From the NCBI GenBank assembly GCA_963826695.1, contig CAWGXZ010000004.1, positions 1,116,001 to 1,180,000 of the forward strand: DNA of 64,000 nt. Direction: 5' to 3'. A model generated the notes under the pieces. That model searched no databases. It saw only the letters and a list, made by a program, of their open reading frames with translations, and was not told where the DNA came from. Shown piece after piece: positions 1 through 7,836 of this stretch (position 1 is the stretch's first letter; each line of letters starts with the position of its first letter). A program made the position numbers and the translations under genes. Source of the stretch: CAWGXZ01 sp963826695 (GTDB lineage Bacteria; Pseudomonadota; Gammaproteobacteria; Burkholderiales; Burkholderiaceae_C).

Positions 1-52
1 CGGGAGCAACCCGGCAGGGCTTGCGGCGAGCCCTCCGGCGATCCACCGTCTC

Positions 53-73
53 TGTGGATAACTTTGTGGGCAA
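53..73. promoter_or_regulatory. DnaA-box-like pair
   Basis: Positions 53-61 read TGTGGATAA, the exact reverse complement of the DnaA box consensus TTATCCACA. Positions 65-73 (TGTGGGCAA) match it at 7 of 9 bases, 12 bp further on. Two such sites alone do not make an origin, and no dnaA, dnaN or AT-rich unwinding region is in view. They may regulate or mark replication-linked functions of the gene to the left, which lies outside the window. Confidence 0.4.
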
Positions 74-183
74 CGCCTGAGAAGCATCCCCAAGTGCTGG
101 AAATTGCAGGGCCGGCAACAAAATGCTTCTTCTTTGAGCACCCGTGAAGACTTATGCAAATCAATGACTTGGGTGTATATGAC

Positions 184-220
184 AGCGACGTGACACCGGG
201 CGTACGCCCGGTACGTCGCT
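184..220. repeat. Long inverted repeat upstream of xseA
   Basis: Positions 195-212 are a perfect 18-bp palindrome (ACCGGGCGT and its complement). The flanks 184-191 (AGCGACGT) and 213-220 (ACGTCGCT) are also complementary, so the arms extend to 17 bp with only a three-base bulge at 192-194. As RNA this is a very stable hairpin ending about 58 bp before the xseA start. No U tract follows on either strand. It could be a processing or attenuation structure in the xseA leader, or a repeat-type element. Confidence 0.6.
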
Positions 221-278
221 TCCCCGTCGCTGTGGAGTTCTCGGCCATCGACAGGCTTCACGGGGGCCGCGGCGGGGC

Positions 279-1622
279 GTGTTACCGGGGCCGGACCCCT
301 TGCTGACGCATACCTTCGCTGGCGATCGCGCCCCGGCCGGGCGGCCGGTCTGGAGCGTTGCGACGCTGCTGCAAGCACTCGGCGAAACCATCGTTGAACA
401 GTTTTCGGTCTGCACGGTCCGTGGCGAGATTTCGGGCTTCTCGCGCGCGGGCAGCGGCCACTGCTACTTCAGCCTGAAGGACGGGGGTGGCGCCGAGGCG
501 GCGTTGCGCTGTGCCATGTTCCGACGCGCCGCATCGCTGCTGGGCTTCATTCCGGCCGACGGTCAGTCGGTCGAACTGCGCGGCCGGCTGGGCATCTTCG
601 CGCCGCGAGGCGAGTTGCAGTTCATCGTCGAATCGATGCAGCAGGCCGGCGCGGGCGCATTGCTCGAGCACTTCCTGCGTCTCAAGGCGCGGCTGCAGGC
701 CGAAGGGCTGTTCGATGCGGCCCGCAAGCGCCCGCTGGTCGAGTTCCCGCGACGTGTCGGCATCGTCACCTCGCTCGGCGCTGCGGCGCTGCACGATGTG
801 GTCAGCGCACTGGCGCGGCGCTCGCCCCACGTGGCAGTGGTCGTCTATCCGAGTGCGGTGCAAGGCGCGGGCGCTGCGCAAAGCCTGGCGGATGCAATCG
901 CCCTGGCCGGGCAGCGCGCCGAGGTCGACACGCTGCTGGTCTGCCGCGGTGGCGGTTCGCTCGAGGACCTCTGGGCCTTCAACGACGAGCGCGTCGTCCG
1001 CGCAATCGCCTCCAGTCCGATTCCGGTGATCAGTGGCATCGGCCATGAAACCGACACGACGCTCGCCGACTATGCGGCCGATCTGCGGGCGCCGACGCCG
1101 ACCGCTGCGGCAGAACTCGCAGCGCCGGCGACGAGCAGCTGTCAGGAGCGGCTCGGGGTGCTTGCCGCCTTGTTGCAGCGGCGCCTGCGTCAGATCCTCG
1201 ACGGCCACGCCCAGCGCGTCGACTCGCACGCGCTGCGGCTTGCGCGGCCCGGGCAGCGGTTGCAGATGCAGCATCGCCAGCTCGACCGATTGCAGCAGCG
1301 GCTGGTTGCGGCCCGCGGCGGTCGCGTCGACGCGGCAGCGCAGCGGCTGGGTCGTGCCGAGCTGCGCTGGCAGGGCAGTGCCGACGCGGCGATGCGACGG
1401 CACGCACAGCGTCTCGCCGAGGCGGCGGCGCGGCTGACGGCACTCGACCCGCAACGTGTGCTGGGTCGCGGCTACGCCTGGCTCGCTGACCGTGCAGGAC
1501 AGCCGGTGCTCGGCGCCGCCGGGTTGGTGCCCGGCCAGGCACTCCAGGCGCATTTGCGCGACGGGATCGCCGACCTGCGGGTCGAGCAAGTCACCCGTTC
1601 GGACCCGGTGCATTCGCGCTGA
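279..1622 (+). CDS. xseA: Exodeoxyribonuclease VII large subunit
   Basis: Catalytic large subunit of exonuclease VII, which degrades single-stranded DNA in both directions and works with several small XseB subunits (xseB is not in view). The 447-residue product has the usual length. An N-terminal OB-fold begins near residue 25 (WSVATLLQALGETIVEQF), and the hallmark catalytic block is intact: VCRGGGSLEDLWAFNDE, then GIGHETDTTLADYAADLRAPTPTAAAE. A long arginine-rich coiled-coil region follows, as expected for the family. The start is uncertain: GTG at 279 is used here, but TTG at 300 would also fit the family N-terminus. No clear ribosome binding site supports either. Confidence 0.95.
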   Translation: MLPGPDPLLTHTFAGDRAPAGRPVWSVATLLQALGETIVEQFSVCTVRGEISGFSRAGSGHCYFSLKDGGGAEAALRCAMFRRAASLLGFIPADGQSVELRGRLGIFAPRGELQFIVESMQQAGAGALLEHFLRLKARLQAEGLFDAARKRPLVEFPRRVGIVTSLGAAALHDVVSALARRSPHVAVVVYPSAVQGAGAAQSLADAIALAGQRAEVDTLLVCRGGGSLEDLWAFNDERVVRAIASSPIPVISGIGHETDTTLADYAADLRAPTPTAAAELAAPATSSCQERLGVLAALLQRRLRQILDGHAQRVDSHALRLARPGQRLQMQHRQLDRLQQRLVAARGGRVDAAAQRLGRAELRWQGSADAAMRRHAQRLAEAAARLTALDPQRVLGRGYAWLADRAGQPVLGAAGLVPGQALQAHLRDGIADLRVEQVTRSDPVHSR

Positions 1623-1641
1623 TGGCGCCGGCGGAGCTGCC

Positions 1642-1647
1642 TACAAT
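1642..1647 (+). promoter_or_regulatory. Candidate -10 box for sodB
   Basis: TACAAT lies about 54 bp upstream of the sodB start in the short xseA-sodB gap. No convincing -35 hexamer is visible 16-18 bp upstream. The call rests on the hexamer and its position only. Confidence 0.35.
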
Positions 1648-1700
1648 GTTCCTCAACGGCTCCGCGCCCGCGGCAGCTGCGCCCGCCTGAAAGGAAATCG

Positions 1701-2282
1701 ATGGAACATACCCTGCCGCCCCTGCCGTATTCACACGACGCGCTTGCGCCGCATCTCAGCCGCGAGACGCTCGAATACCACCACGACAAGCACCACAACG
1801 CGTACGTCGTGAACCTGAACAACCTGCAGAAAGGCACCGAGTTCGAATCGATGTCGCTGGAGGAAATTGTCAAGAAGTCGAGCGGCGGCATCTACAACAA
1901 TGCGGCGCAGGTCTGGAACCACACCTTTTTCTGGAACTGCATGAAGCCGGGCGGCGGTGGCGAGCCGAGCGGCCCGCTTGCCGATGCGATCAGCGCCAAG
2001 TTCGGCGGCTTCCAGCAATTCAAGGAAGCGTTCACCAAGAGTGCGGTCGGCAACTTCGGCTCGGGCTGGACCTGGCTCGTGAAGAAGGCCGACGGCAGTG
2101 TCGATATCGTCAACATGGGCGCGGCGGGAACACCGTTGACCACCGGCGATACCGCACTGCTGACGATCGACGTCTGGGAGCACGCCTACTACATCGACTA
2201 CCGCAACCTGCGGCCGAAGTTCGTCGAGACTTTCCTCACCTCGCTGGCGAACTGGGATTTCGCGGCGAAGAACTTCGCCTGA
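1701..2282 (+). CDS. sodB: Iron superoxide dismutase
   Basis: Cytoplasmic dismutase converting superoxide to oxygen and hydrogen peroxide. The 193-residue length is normal. The four metal ligands stand at His27, His74, Asp157 and His161, the same positions as in E. coli SodB counted with its Met. The context NNAAQVWNHTFFWNC, with the active-site Gln at residue 70, is the Fe-type pattern rather than the Mn-type one. The start is clear: AAGGAAA lies just ahead of ATG. The gene converges with the DUF192 gene on the other strand. Confidence 0.97.
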   Translation: MEHTLPPLPYSHDALAPHLSRETLEYHHDKHHNAYVVNLNNLQKGTEFESMSLEEIVKKSSGGIYNNAAQVWNHTFFWNCMKPGGGGEPSGPLADAISAKFGGFQQFKEAFTKSAVGNFGSGWTWLVKKADGSVDIVNMGAAGTPLTTGDTALLTIDVWEHAYYIDYRNLRPKFVETFLTSLANWDFAAKNFA

Positions 2283-2290
2283 ACGCTGCC

Positions 2291-2322
2291 CGCCGTTCGT
2301 GCCGGTCAACGGCTGAACGGCG
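2291..2322. terminator. Hairpin between sodB and the DUF192 gene
   Basis: CGCCGTTC (2291-2298) pairs perfectly with GAACGGCG (2315-2322), and an inner GCCG/CGGC pair (2301-2304 and 2310-2313) extends the stem. It lies between convergent genes and overlaps the last codons of the minus-strand gene. No U tract is present, so terminator function is inferred from position and stem strength. Confidence 0.4.
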
Positions 2323-2776
2323 CACCACGGAGTTGCGAGCCGGGGCCGATGGCACGGCGAGCGAACCAGCCCTGGTTCATTTCCAGGACATAGCGCACCG
2401 GCCTGGTCGAGCAATGCGAGTCGAGCGTCTGCGGCTGCATGTCGACGATGTTGACGACCGTGCCGTCGTCCGCGAGGAAGGCGGCCGAGAGCGGCAGCAG
2501 CGTGTTCTTCATCCAGAAGCACTGTGTCGCCGGCTGCTCGAAGACGAACAGCATGCCGGCATGCGGCGGCATGGTTTGCCGCCACATCAGGCCGACCGAA
2601 CGCTCCTCGGGCGAACTGGCAAGCATGGCCTCGATGTTGTGGATGCCTGCGCCCAGCCGGACGGTCGGCAGGTTCTGCGCCACCTGCGCCTGGGCCCGAG
2701 GCAAGGCACCTGGGGAGAGGATCGCCAGGGCGGCAGCGAGGAAGGCCGCGCGAAATAGTTGGGCGGTGAATGGCAT
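2306..2776 (-). CDS. Secreted DUF192 family protein
   Basis: A 156-residue protein with a cleavable signal peptide (hydrophobic stretch around residues 8-25, ending near AQAQ), so it is predicted periplasmic. The mature part carries the DUF192 pattern: EERSVGLMWRQTMPPHAGML, FWMKNTLLPLSAAFL and a late YVLEMNQGWFARRAIGPG. The family is widespread and its biochemical role is not settled. Some members sit next to heavy-metal or cold-shock genes, but here the neighbours are sodB (convergent) and icd (divergent), which suggests nothing specific. Confidence 0.85.
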   Translation of the reverse strand: MPFTAQLFRAAFLAAALAILSPGALPRAQAQVAQNLPTVRLGAGIHNIEAMLASSPEERSVGLMWRQTMPPHAGMLFVFEQPATQCFWMKNTLLPLSAAFLADDGTVVNIVDMQPQTLDSHCSTRPVRYVLEMNQGWFARRAIGPGSQLRGAPFSR

Positions 2777-2906
2777 CGGCGCGTTGTGTAAGGCAGGGTG
2801 TTAATTATCGAGGCGCTGCTGGCGATCCGGCGACACGAGGGCCCGAGGGCGACGCATAGAATTTCCCTTGCGATCCAACAACGAATCCAGGCGGGGAGGC
2901 GACGAC

Positions 2907-4160
2907 ATGTACCAGCACATCAAGGTGCCCGAGGGCGGTCAGAAGATCACGGTCAACGCCGATTTCTCGCTGTCGGTACCGGACCAGCCGATCATCCCGT
3001 ATATCGAAGGCGACGGGACCGGGCTCGACATCACGCCGGTCATGATCAAGGTCGTCGACGCAGCTGTGGCCAAGGCCTATGGCGGCACGAAGCAGATCCA
3101 CTGGATGGAGGTCTTTGCCGGCGAGAAGTCGACGCGTGTCTACGGTCCCGATGTCTGGCTGCCGCAGGAAACGCTCGATGTCGTTCGCGAATACGTGGTC
3201 TCGATCAAGGGGCCGCTGACGACGCCCGTGGGCGGCGGCATCCGCTCGCTGAACGTGGCGCTGCGCCAGGAACTCGATCTCTACGTGTGCCTGCGGCCGA
3301 TCCAGTATTTCAAGGGCGTACCGTCGCCGGTCAAGGAGCCCGAGAAGACCAACATGGTCATCTTCCGCGAGAATTCGGAAGATATCTATGCCGGGATCGA
3401 ATTCGAGTCGGGTAGCGACAAGGCCAGGCGGCTGATCGAAATCCTGAAAACCGAGTTCGGCGTCAGGAAGATCCGCTTCCCGGAGACGTCGGCGATCGGC
3501 ATCAAGCCCGTGTCGAGCGAGGGCACCGAGCGCCTGGTGCGCAAGGCGATCCAGTACGCGATCGACAACGACAAGCCGAGCGTCACGCTCGTCCACAAGG
3601 GCAACATCATGAAGTACACCGAAGGTGGCTTCCGTGATTGGGGCTATGCCCTTGCCCAGCGCGAGTTCGGCGCCGAACTGATCGACGGCGGGCCATGGTG
3701 CAGGATGAAGAATCCCCGCACCGGAAGCGAGATCATCATCAAGGATTCGATCGCCGACGCCTTTTTGCAGCAGATTCTCCTGCGCCCAGCGGAGTATTCG
3801 GTGATCGCCACATTGAATCTGAACGGCGATTACGTTTCGGATGCTTTGGCAGCGCAGGTCGGCGGTATCGGCATCGCGCCCGGTGCCAACCTGTCGGATT
3901 CGGTGGCGATGTTCGAGGCGACCCATGGCACCGCACCGAAATACGCAGGCAAAGACTACGTCAACCCGGGCTCGGAAATCCTTTCCGCTGAAATGATGCT
4001 GCGCCACATGGGCTGGATCGAGGCCGCCGACCTGATCATCAGCGCCATGGAAAAGGCGATCCTCGCCAAGAAAGTCACGTACGACTTCGCGCGGCTGATG
4101 GAAGGGGCGACACAGGTTTCATGCTCGGGCTTCGGCCAGGCCATGATCGACCAGATGTAG
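2907..4160 (+). CDS. icd: NADP-dependent isocitrate dehydrogenase
   Basis: TCA-cycle enzyme oxidising isocitrate to 2-oxoglutarate with NADP+. The 417 residues match the E. coli-type homodimeric enzyme. Ser114 in GGGIRSLNVALRQELD corresponds to the E. coli regulatory phosphoserine, and KYAGKDYVNPGSEILSAEMM holds the Lys-Tyr pair that reads the 2'-phosphate of NADP. The start at 2907 is supported by GGGGAGG 8-14 bp upstream. An in-frame codon at 2868 would only add an unconserved extension. A TAGAAT hexamer at 2857 is a possible -10. Two hairpins follow the stop. Confidence 0.97.
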   Translation: MYQHIKVPEGGQKITVNADFSLSVPDQPIIPYIEGDGTGLDITPVMIKVVDAAVAKAYGGTKQIHWMEVFAGEKSTRVYGPDVWLPQETLDVVREYVVSIKGPLTTPVGGGIRSLNVALRQELDLYVCLRPIQYFKGVPSPVKEPEKTNMVIFRENSEDIYAGIEFESGSDKARRLIEILKTEFGVRKIRFPETSAIGIKPVSSEGTERLVRKAIQYAIDNDKPSVTLVHKGNIMKYTEGGFRDWGYALAQREFGAELIDGGPWCRMKNPRTGSEIIIKDSIADAFLQQILLRPAEYSVIATLNLNGDYVSDALAAQVGGIGIAPGANLSDSVAMFEATHGTAPKYAGKDYVNPGSEILSAEMMLRHMGWIEAADLIISAMEKAILAKKVTYDFARLMEGATQVSCSGFGQAMIDQM

Positions 4161-4187
4161 CGCCACGCTGCAGCCGTGGCGCCTTTT
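4161..4187 (+). terminator. First icd terminator hairpin
   Basis: Immediately after the icd stop, CGCCACG pairs with CGTGGCG around a 7-base loop, followed by CCTTTT. This is a plausible intrinsic terminator. Confidence 0.7.
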
Positions 4188-4192
4188 GCCCC

Positions 4193-4218
4193 GAAGCCCG
4201 CGTGTCGCGGGCTTCTTG
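4193..4218 (+). terminator. Second icd terminator hairpin
   Basis: GAAGCCCGCG (4193-4202) and CGCGGGCTTC (4206-4215) form a perfect 10-bp stem around TGT, with a short T-rich tail. Together with the preceding hairpin it isolates icd from clpS. Confidence 0.7.
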
Positions 4219-4307
4219 CATTGGGGCTGCGAAAGGCCGCCGTTGCCACTTGTGTTGCCGCACGGGAGCTTCATCTGGGATGCGTGCCCGCCCGGGCGTC
4301 AACTCGA

Positions 4308-4313
4308 TAGAAT
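4308..4313 (+). promoter_or_regulatory. Candidate -10 box for clpS
   Basis: TAGAAT ends 6 bp before the clpS ATG. If functional, transcription would start at or next to the A of the start codon. No -35 match is evident. Confidence 0.4.
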
Positions 4314-4319
4314 GGATTT

Positions 4320-4676
4320 ATGCCGGTCGACCCACCCCGACTTCCAGGCCCCCCGCCAGCACCACAACGGCCCGACGAGGGTCAAGGCGCTGTCGTCATC
4401 GAGCGGCGCGCGGCGCGGGTGGAACCTCCTCGCCTGTACCAGGTTCTGATCCTCAACGACGACTACACGCCGATGGAGTTCGTCGTCATGGTGCTACAGG
4501 AATACTTCCTTCGCGATCTCGAAACCGCGACCCAGATCATGCTGAAGATCCATCATGAAGGTCGTGGTGTCTGCGGCGTCTATTCAAAGGACGTTGCGGC
4601 GACGAAAGTGGAACTGGTTCTGGCTGCCGCGCGCCGCGGCGGCCACCCGCTGCAATGCATTTTGGAGGCCGCATGA
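4320..4676 (+). CDS. clpS: ClpS adaptor of ClpAP
   Basis: Adaptor that binds the N-domain of ClpA and delivers N-degron substrates. In this 118-residue protein, residues 1-38 are a proline-rich, probably disordered arm. The conserved fold follows (YQVLILNDDYTPMEFVVMVL, then GRGVCGVYSKDVAATK). The substrate-pocket residues NDD and the Met of YTPMEF are present. No Shine-Dalgarno precedes ATG 4320. A GTG near 4419 would remove the N-terminal arm that the family needs, so ATG 4320 is preferred. The stop overlaps the clpA start (ATGA), so the pair is translationally coupled. Confidence 0.93.
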   Translation: MPVDPPRLPGPPPAPQRPDEGQGAVVIERRAARVEPPRLYQVLILNDDYTPMEFVVMVLQEYFLRDLETATQIMLKIHHEGRGVCGVYSKDVAATKVELVLAAARRGGHPLQCILEAA

Positions 4677-6979
4677 TTGCCCAGGAACTCGAAGTCAGCT
4701 TGCACATGGCGTTTGTCGAAGCACGCCAGCAGCGCCACGAATTCATCACGGTCGAGCACCTGCTGTCGGCGCTGCTCGACAACCCATCCGCCGCCGAGGT
4801 GCTGCGCGCCTGCAGCGCCAACGTCGACGACCTTCGCAAGAGCCTGGGTGGTTTCATCAAGGAAAACACGCCGACGGTGGGCGGGGCCGACGAAGTCGAT
4901 ACCCAGCCGACGCTTGGTTTCCAGCGCGTGATCCAGCGCGCGATCATGCACGTGCAGTCGACTGGCAGTGGCAAGAAGGAAGTCACCGGTGCCAACGTGC
5001 TGGTGGCGATTTTCGGTGAGAAGGACTCGCACGCCGTCTACTACCTGCACCAGCAGGGCGTGACTCGCTTGGACGTCGTCAACTTTATTGCCCATGGCAT
5101 CAAGAAGAACGAGCCGCCCGAGCCCGCGAAGCCGGGCGAGGGCAGCGGCGCGTCGGCCGAGGGCGAGAAGGAGGAGGGTGACGGCAAGGGTTCGCCGCTC
5201 GACCAATTCACGCAGAACCTCAACCAGTTGGCGCGCGACGGCAAGATCGACCCGCTGATCGGGCGGGAACACGAAGTCGAGCGCGTGGTGCAGATTCTTT
5301 GCCGTCGGCGCAAGAACAATCCGCTGCTGGTCGGCGAAGCCGGGGTGGGCAAGACGGCGATTGCCGAGGGGCTCGCCTGGCGCATCACCCAGGGCGAGGT
5401 GCCCGACGTGCTGTCCGATGCCACGGTCTACGCGCTCGACATGGGTGCGTTGCTTGCGGGCACGAAATACCGCGGCGACTTCGAGCAGCGGTTGAAGGGC
5501 GTGCTCAAGCAGTTGAAGGACCAGCCTGCGGCGATTCTCTTCATCGACGAGATACACACCCTGATCGGCGCAGGTGCCGCTTCAGGCGGGACGCTCGATG
5601 CCAGCAACCTGCTCAAGCCGGCGCTGAGTTCCGGCGCGATGAAGTGCATCGGCGCGACGACCTTCACCGAGTACCGCGGCATCTTCGAAAAGGATGCCGC
5701 GCTCTCGCGCCGTTTCCAGAAGATCGACGTCGTCGAGCCGTCGGTTGAGCAGACGATCGAAATCCTCAAGGGACTCAAGTCTCGTTTCGAGGAGCACCAC
5801 AGTGTCAAGTACGCGCTCGGTGCGCTGCAGGCGGCGGCGGAGCTGTCGGCCAAGTTCATCAACGACCGGCAACTGCCCGACAAGGCGATCGATGTCATCG
5901 ACGAGGCCGGCGCCGCACAGCGGGTGTTGCCGAAGAACAAGCAGAAGAAGACCATCACCCGCAGCGAGGTCGAGGAGATCGTCGCCAAGATCGCGCGGAT
6001 ACCGCCTGCCAGCGTTTCCAACGACGACCGGTCCAAGCTGAAGAGCCTCGATCGCGATCTGAACAGCGTGGTTTTCGGGCAGGAGCCCGCCATCGAGGCG
6101 CTTGCCGCGGCGATCAAGATGGCTCGGTCGGGTCTCGGCAAGCCCGACAAGCCGATCGGATCGTTCCTTTTTTCGGGCCCCACCGGCGTGGGCAAGACCG
6201 AAGTCGCGCGGCAGCTTGCCTATGTGCTGGGAATCGAGCTGATCCGCTTCGACATGAGCGAGTACATGGAGCGCCATGCGGTGAGCCGCCTGATCGGGGC
6301 GCCGCCGGGGTATGTCGGCTTCGACCAGGGCGGATTGCTCACCGAGGCGATCTCGAAGAAGCCGCATGCGGTGCTGCTGCTCGACGAGATCGAGAAGGCC
6401 CATCCGGATGTCTTCAATGTGTTGCTGCAGGTGATGGACCATGGCACGCTGACCGACAACAACGGGCGCAAGGCCGATTTCCGCAACGTGATCATCGTGA
6501 TGACGACCAACGCCGGCGCCGAGCTGATGAGCAAGTCGACGATCGGCTTCACGACGGCTCGCCAGCAAGGCGACGAGATGGCCGAAATCAAGCGACTGTT
6601 CACGCCCGAGTTCCGCAACCGGCTGGATGCGACCGTCAACTTCCGGGCGCTCGACAACGAGATCATCCTGCGCGTGGTCGACAAGTTCTTGCTGCAGCTC
6701 GAGGGTCAACTCACCGAGAAGAAGGTCGAGGCGACCTTCACCGACGGACTGCGCCGCTTCCTGGCCAAGAAAGGCTTCGATCCGCTGATGGGGGCACGGC
6801 CGATGCAGCGACTCATTCAGGACACGATCCGACGGGCACTCGCCGACGAACTGCTGTTCGGGCGGCTGGTCGACGGTGGGCGATTGACCGTCGATGTCGA
6901 CAGCGAGGGCAAGACGCTGCTGGATATTCAGCCTTCACGCAAGATCGACAAACCGAAGGCGGAGCCAGCTACGGCCTGA
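4673..6979 (+). CDS. clpA: ClpA AAA+ unfoldase
   Basis: Hexameric ATPase that unfolds substrates and feeds them to ClpP, working with ClpS. The 768 residues include the N-domain (about 1-145), D1 with Walker A GEAGVGKTAIAEG and Walker B ILFIDEIHTLIGAG, and D2 with Walker A GPTGVGKTEVARQ and LLLDEIEKAHPDVFNVLLQ. The absence of the long ClpB middle coiled coil separates it from ClpB. The start at 4673 has GGAGG a few bases upstream and overlaps the clpS stop. The in-frame codon at 4655 lies inside clpS and is less likely. clpP is about 54 kb away in this window. Confidence 0.97.
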   Translation: MIAQELEVSLHMAFVEARQQRHEFITVEHLLSALLDNPSAAEVLRACSANVDDLRKSLGGFIKENTPTVGGADEVDTQPTLGFQRVIQRAIMHVQSTGSGKKEVTGANVLVAIFGEKDSHAVYYLHQQGVTRLDVVNFIAHGIKKNEPPEPAKPGEGSGASAEGEKEEGDGKGSPLDQFTQNLNQLARDGKIDPLIGREHEVERVVQILCRRRKNNPLLVGEAGVGKTAIAEGLAWRITQGEVPDVLSDATVYALDMGALLAGTKYRGDFEQRLKGVLKQLKDQPAAILFIDEIHTLIGAGAASGGTLDASNLLKPALSSGAMKCIGATTFTEYRGIFEKDAALSRRFQKIDVVEPSVEQTIEILKGLKSRFEEHHSVKYALGALQAAAELSAKFINDRQLPDKAIDVIDEAGAAQRVLPKNKQKKTITRSEVEEIVAKIARIPPASVSNDDRSKLKSLDRDLNSVVFGQEPAIEALAAAIKMARSGLGKPDKPIGSFLFSGPTGVGKTEVARQLAYVLGIELIRFDMSEYMERHAVSRLIGAPPGYVGFDQGGLLTEAISKKPHAVLLLDEIEKAHPDVFNVLLQVMDHGTLTDNNGRKADFRNVIIVMTTNAGAELMSKSTIGFTTARQQGDEMAEIKRLFTPEFRNRLDATVNFRALDNEIILRVVDKFLLQLEGQLTEKKVEATFTDGLRRFLAKKGFDPLMGARPMQRLIQDTIRRALADELLFGRLVDGGRLTVDVDSEGKTLLDIQPSRKIDKPKAEPATA

Positions 6980-7820
6980 AGGTCGTCGATTCGGAACCCG
7001 TTGAAAGGGGGGCTTCGGCCCGCTTTTTCTGGGTCGACCGCGTGCTGCTTTCAGCAGGATCCTGCTGAAAGCAGGTTCGCATCAACCGGTAAAGACCGGG
7101 ATGCGTCGCCGCCATCGGCTCGGCGCGCACAAAGAAGGCCTCTGTCGCCACCGCGAAGAACTCCGACAGCGAAGTCGCTCCGTATGGATCGAGCAGCGTC
7201 TCCTCCTGCGCCGTCACGGCTTCCCGCAGGCGCGAGTACTCGGCCTCGATTCCGCCCCGCCAGGCCGAGGCCCCGCCAGGCGATCGACCTGCCGTAAGCC
7301 CGTGGTAGAGGTCGAAGACATGGGCGAACTCATGGATGACGACGTTGTAGCCCCAGCTTGCCGACTGGCCTGCCGAAGCCACATCGCGCCAGGAAAGCAT
7401 GACCGGGCCACGCGCCATCGCCTCCCCTGCGAGGGTTTCGTCGCCTTCATGAACGACGCCGTCTTCGTCGGACCACTGGCGCCGCGCCACGACTGCATCG
7501 GGGTGAAGCACGATGCCGACGAACTGGGCGTACGGGTCGAGCCCGAAGCGCAGCACCGGCAGGCATGCCTGGGCCGCCACGGCGACCGCCATCCGGTCGG
7601 TCAGCCGCAGTCGGTCGACCGTTGTGAATTCCTTGGTCGCGAGGAAGAGGCTGGTCAGTCGGCGCAGCTCGAGCAAGTCATCGGCAGACCCCTGAGCGAG
7701 AAAAGGGAAGCGCCGCAGCGTCGACTCCCATAGCCGCTCGGGAATCGGGTGCCGCGAAACTTGCCGCGACTCGCGCCAGCGACGCATGGCACGAGGCCAG
7801 CCCCCCCATCCCGCGCTCAT
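6969..7820 (-). CDS. mtfA: MtfA-type zinc-dependent peptidase (M90)
   Basis: A 283-residue protein of the MtfA/DUF980 family. In E. coli the family member is a cytosolic metallopeptidase that interacts with the Mlc repressor. The zinc-binding HEFAH (HExxH, residues 163-167) is followed by a downstream Glu in SLSEFFAVATEAFF, the expected third ligand. Conserved sequence ends near LMRTCFQQDPAE. The last 20-25 residues are encoded by the region holding the clpA terminator and look unconserved. The reading frame overlaps the clpA 3' end by 11 bp (convergent). It lies 16 bp after lpxH, so it is probably the last gene of that transcript. The start could also be Met12. Confidence 0.85.
   Translation of the reverse strand: MSAGWGGWPRAMRRWRESRQVSRHPIPERLWESTLRRFPFLAQGSADDLLELRRLTSLFLATKEFTTVDRLRLTDRMAVAVAAQACLPVLRFGLDPYAQFVGIVLHPDAVVARRQWSDEDGVVHEGDETLAGEAMARGPVMLSWRDVASAGQSASWGYNVVIHEFAHVFDLYHGLTAGRSPGGASAWRGGIEAEYSRLREAVTAQEETLLDPYGATSLSEFFAVATEAFFVRAEPMAATHPGLYRLMRTCFQQDPAESSTRSTQKKRAEAPLSTGSESTTFRP
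7004..7028 (+). terminator. clpA terminator
   Basis: A GGGC-TTCG-GCCC hairpin flanked by AAAG on the left and CTTTTT on the right follows the clpA stop. It is a classic UUCG-capped intrinsic terminator, located inside the 3' end of mtfA on the opposite strand. Confidence 0.8.
7045..7074. repeat. Perfect 30-bp palindrome with nested hairpins
   Basis: The 30 bases are fully self-complementary (15-bp arms centred on GGATCC). Each half is itself a small hairpin: CTGCT-TTC-AGCAG on the left and CTGCT-GAA-AGCAG on the right. The element lies in the mtfA 3' coding region, where it encodes CFQQDPAES, 16 bp from the clpA terminator. It may stop or process the mtfA transcript. Confidence 0.65.
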
Positions 7821-7836
7821 GTCCAGGCGCTGTGTC

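Noticed and set aside
53..278. Chromosomal replication origin
   Set aside because: Only two DnaA-like boxes, no AT-rich region and no dnaA/dnaN neighbours.
282..1613. 443-residue open frame on the minus strand opposite xseA
   Set aside because: Arg/Gln-rich shadow of a high-GC gene. xseA on the plus strand has complete family motifs.
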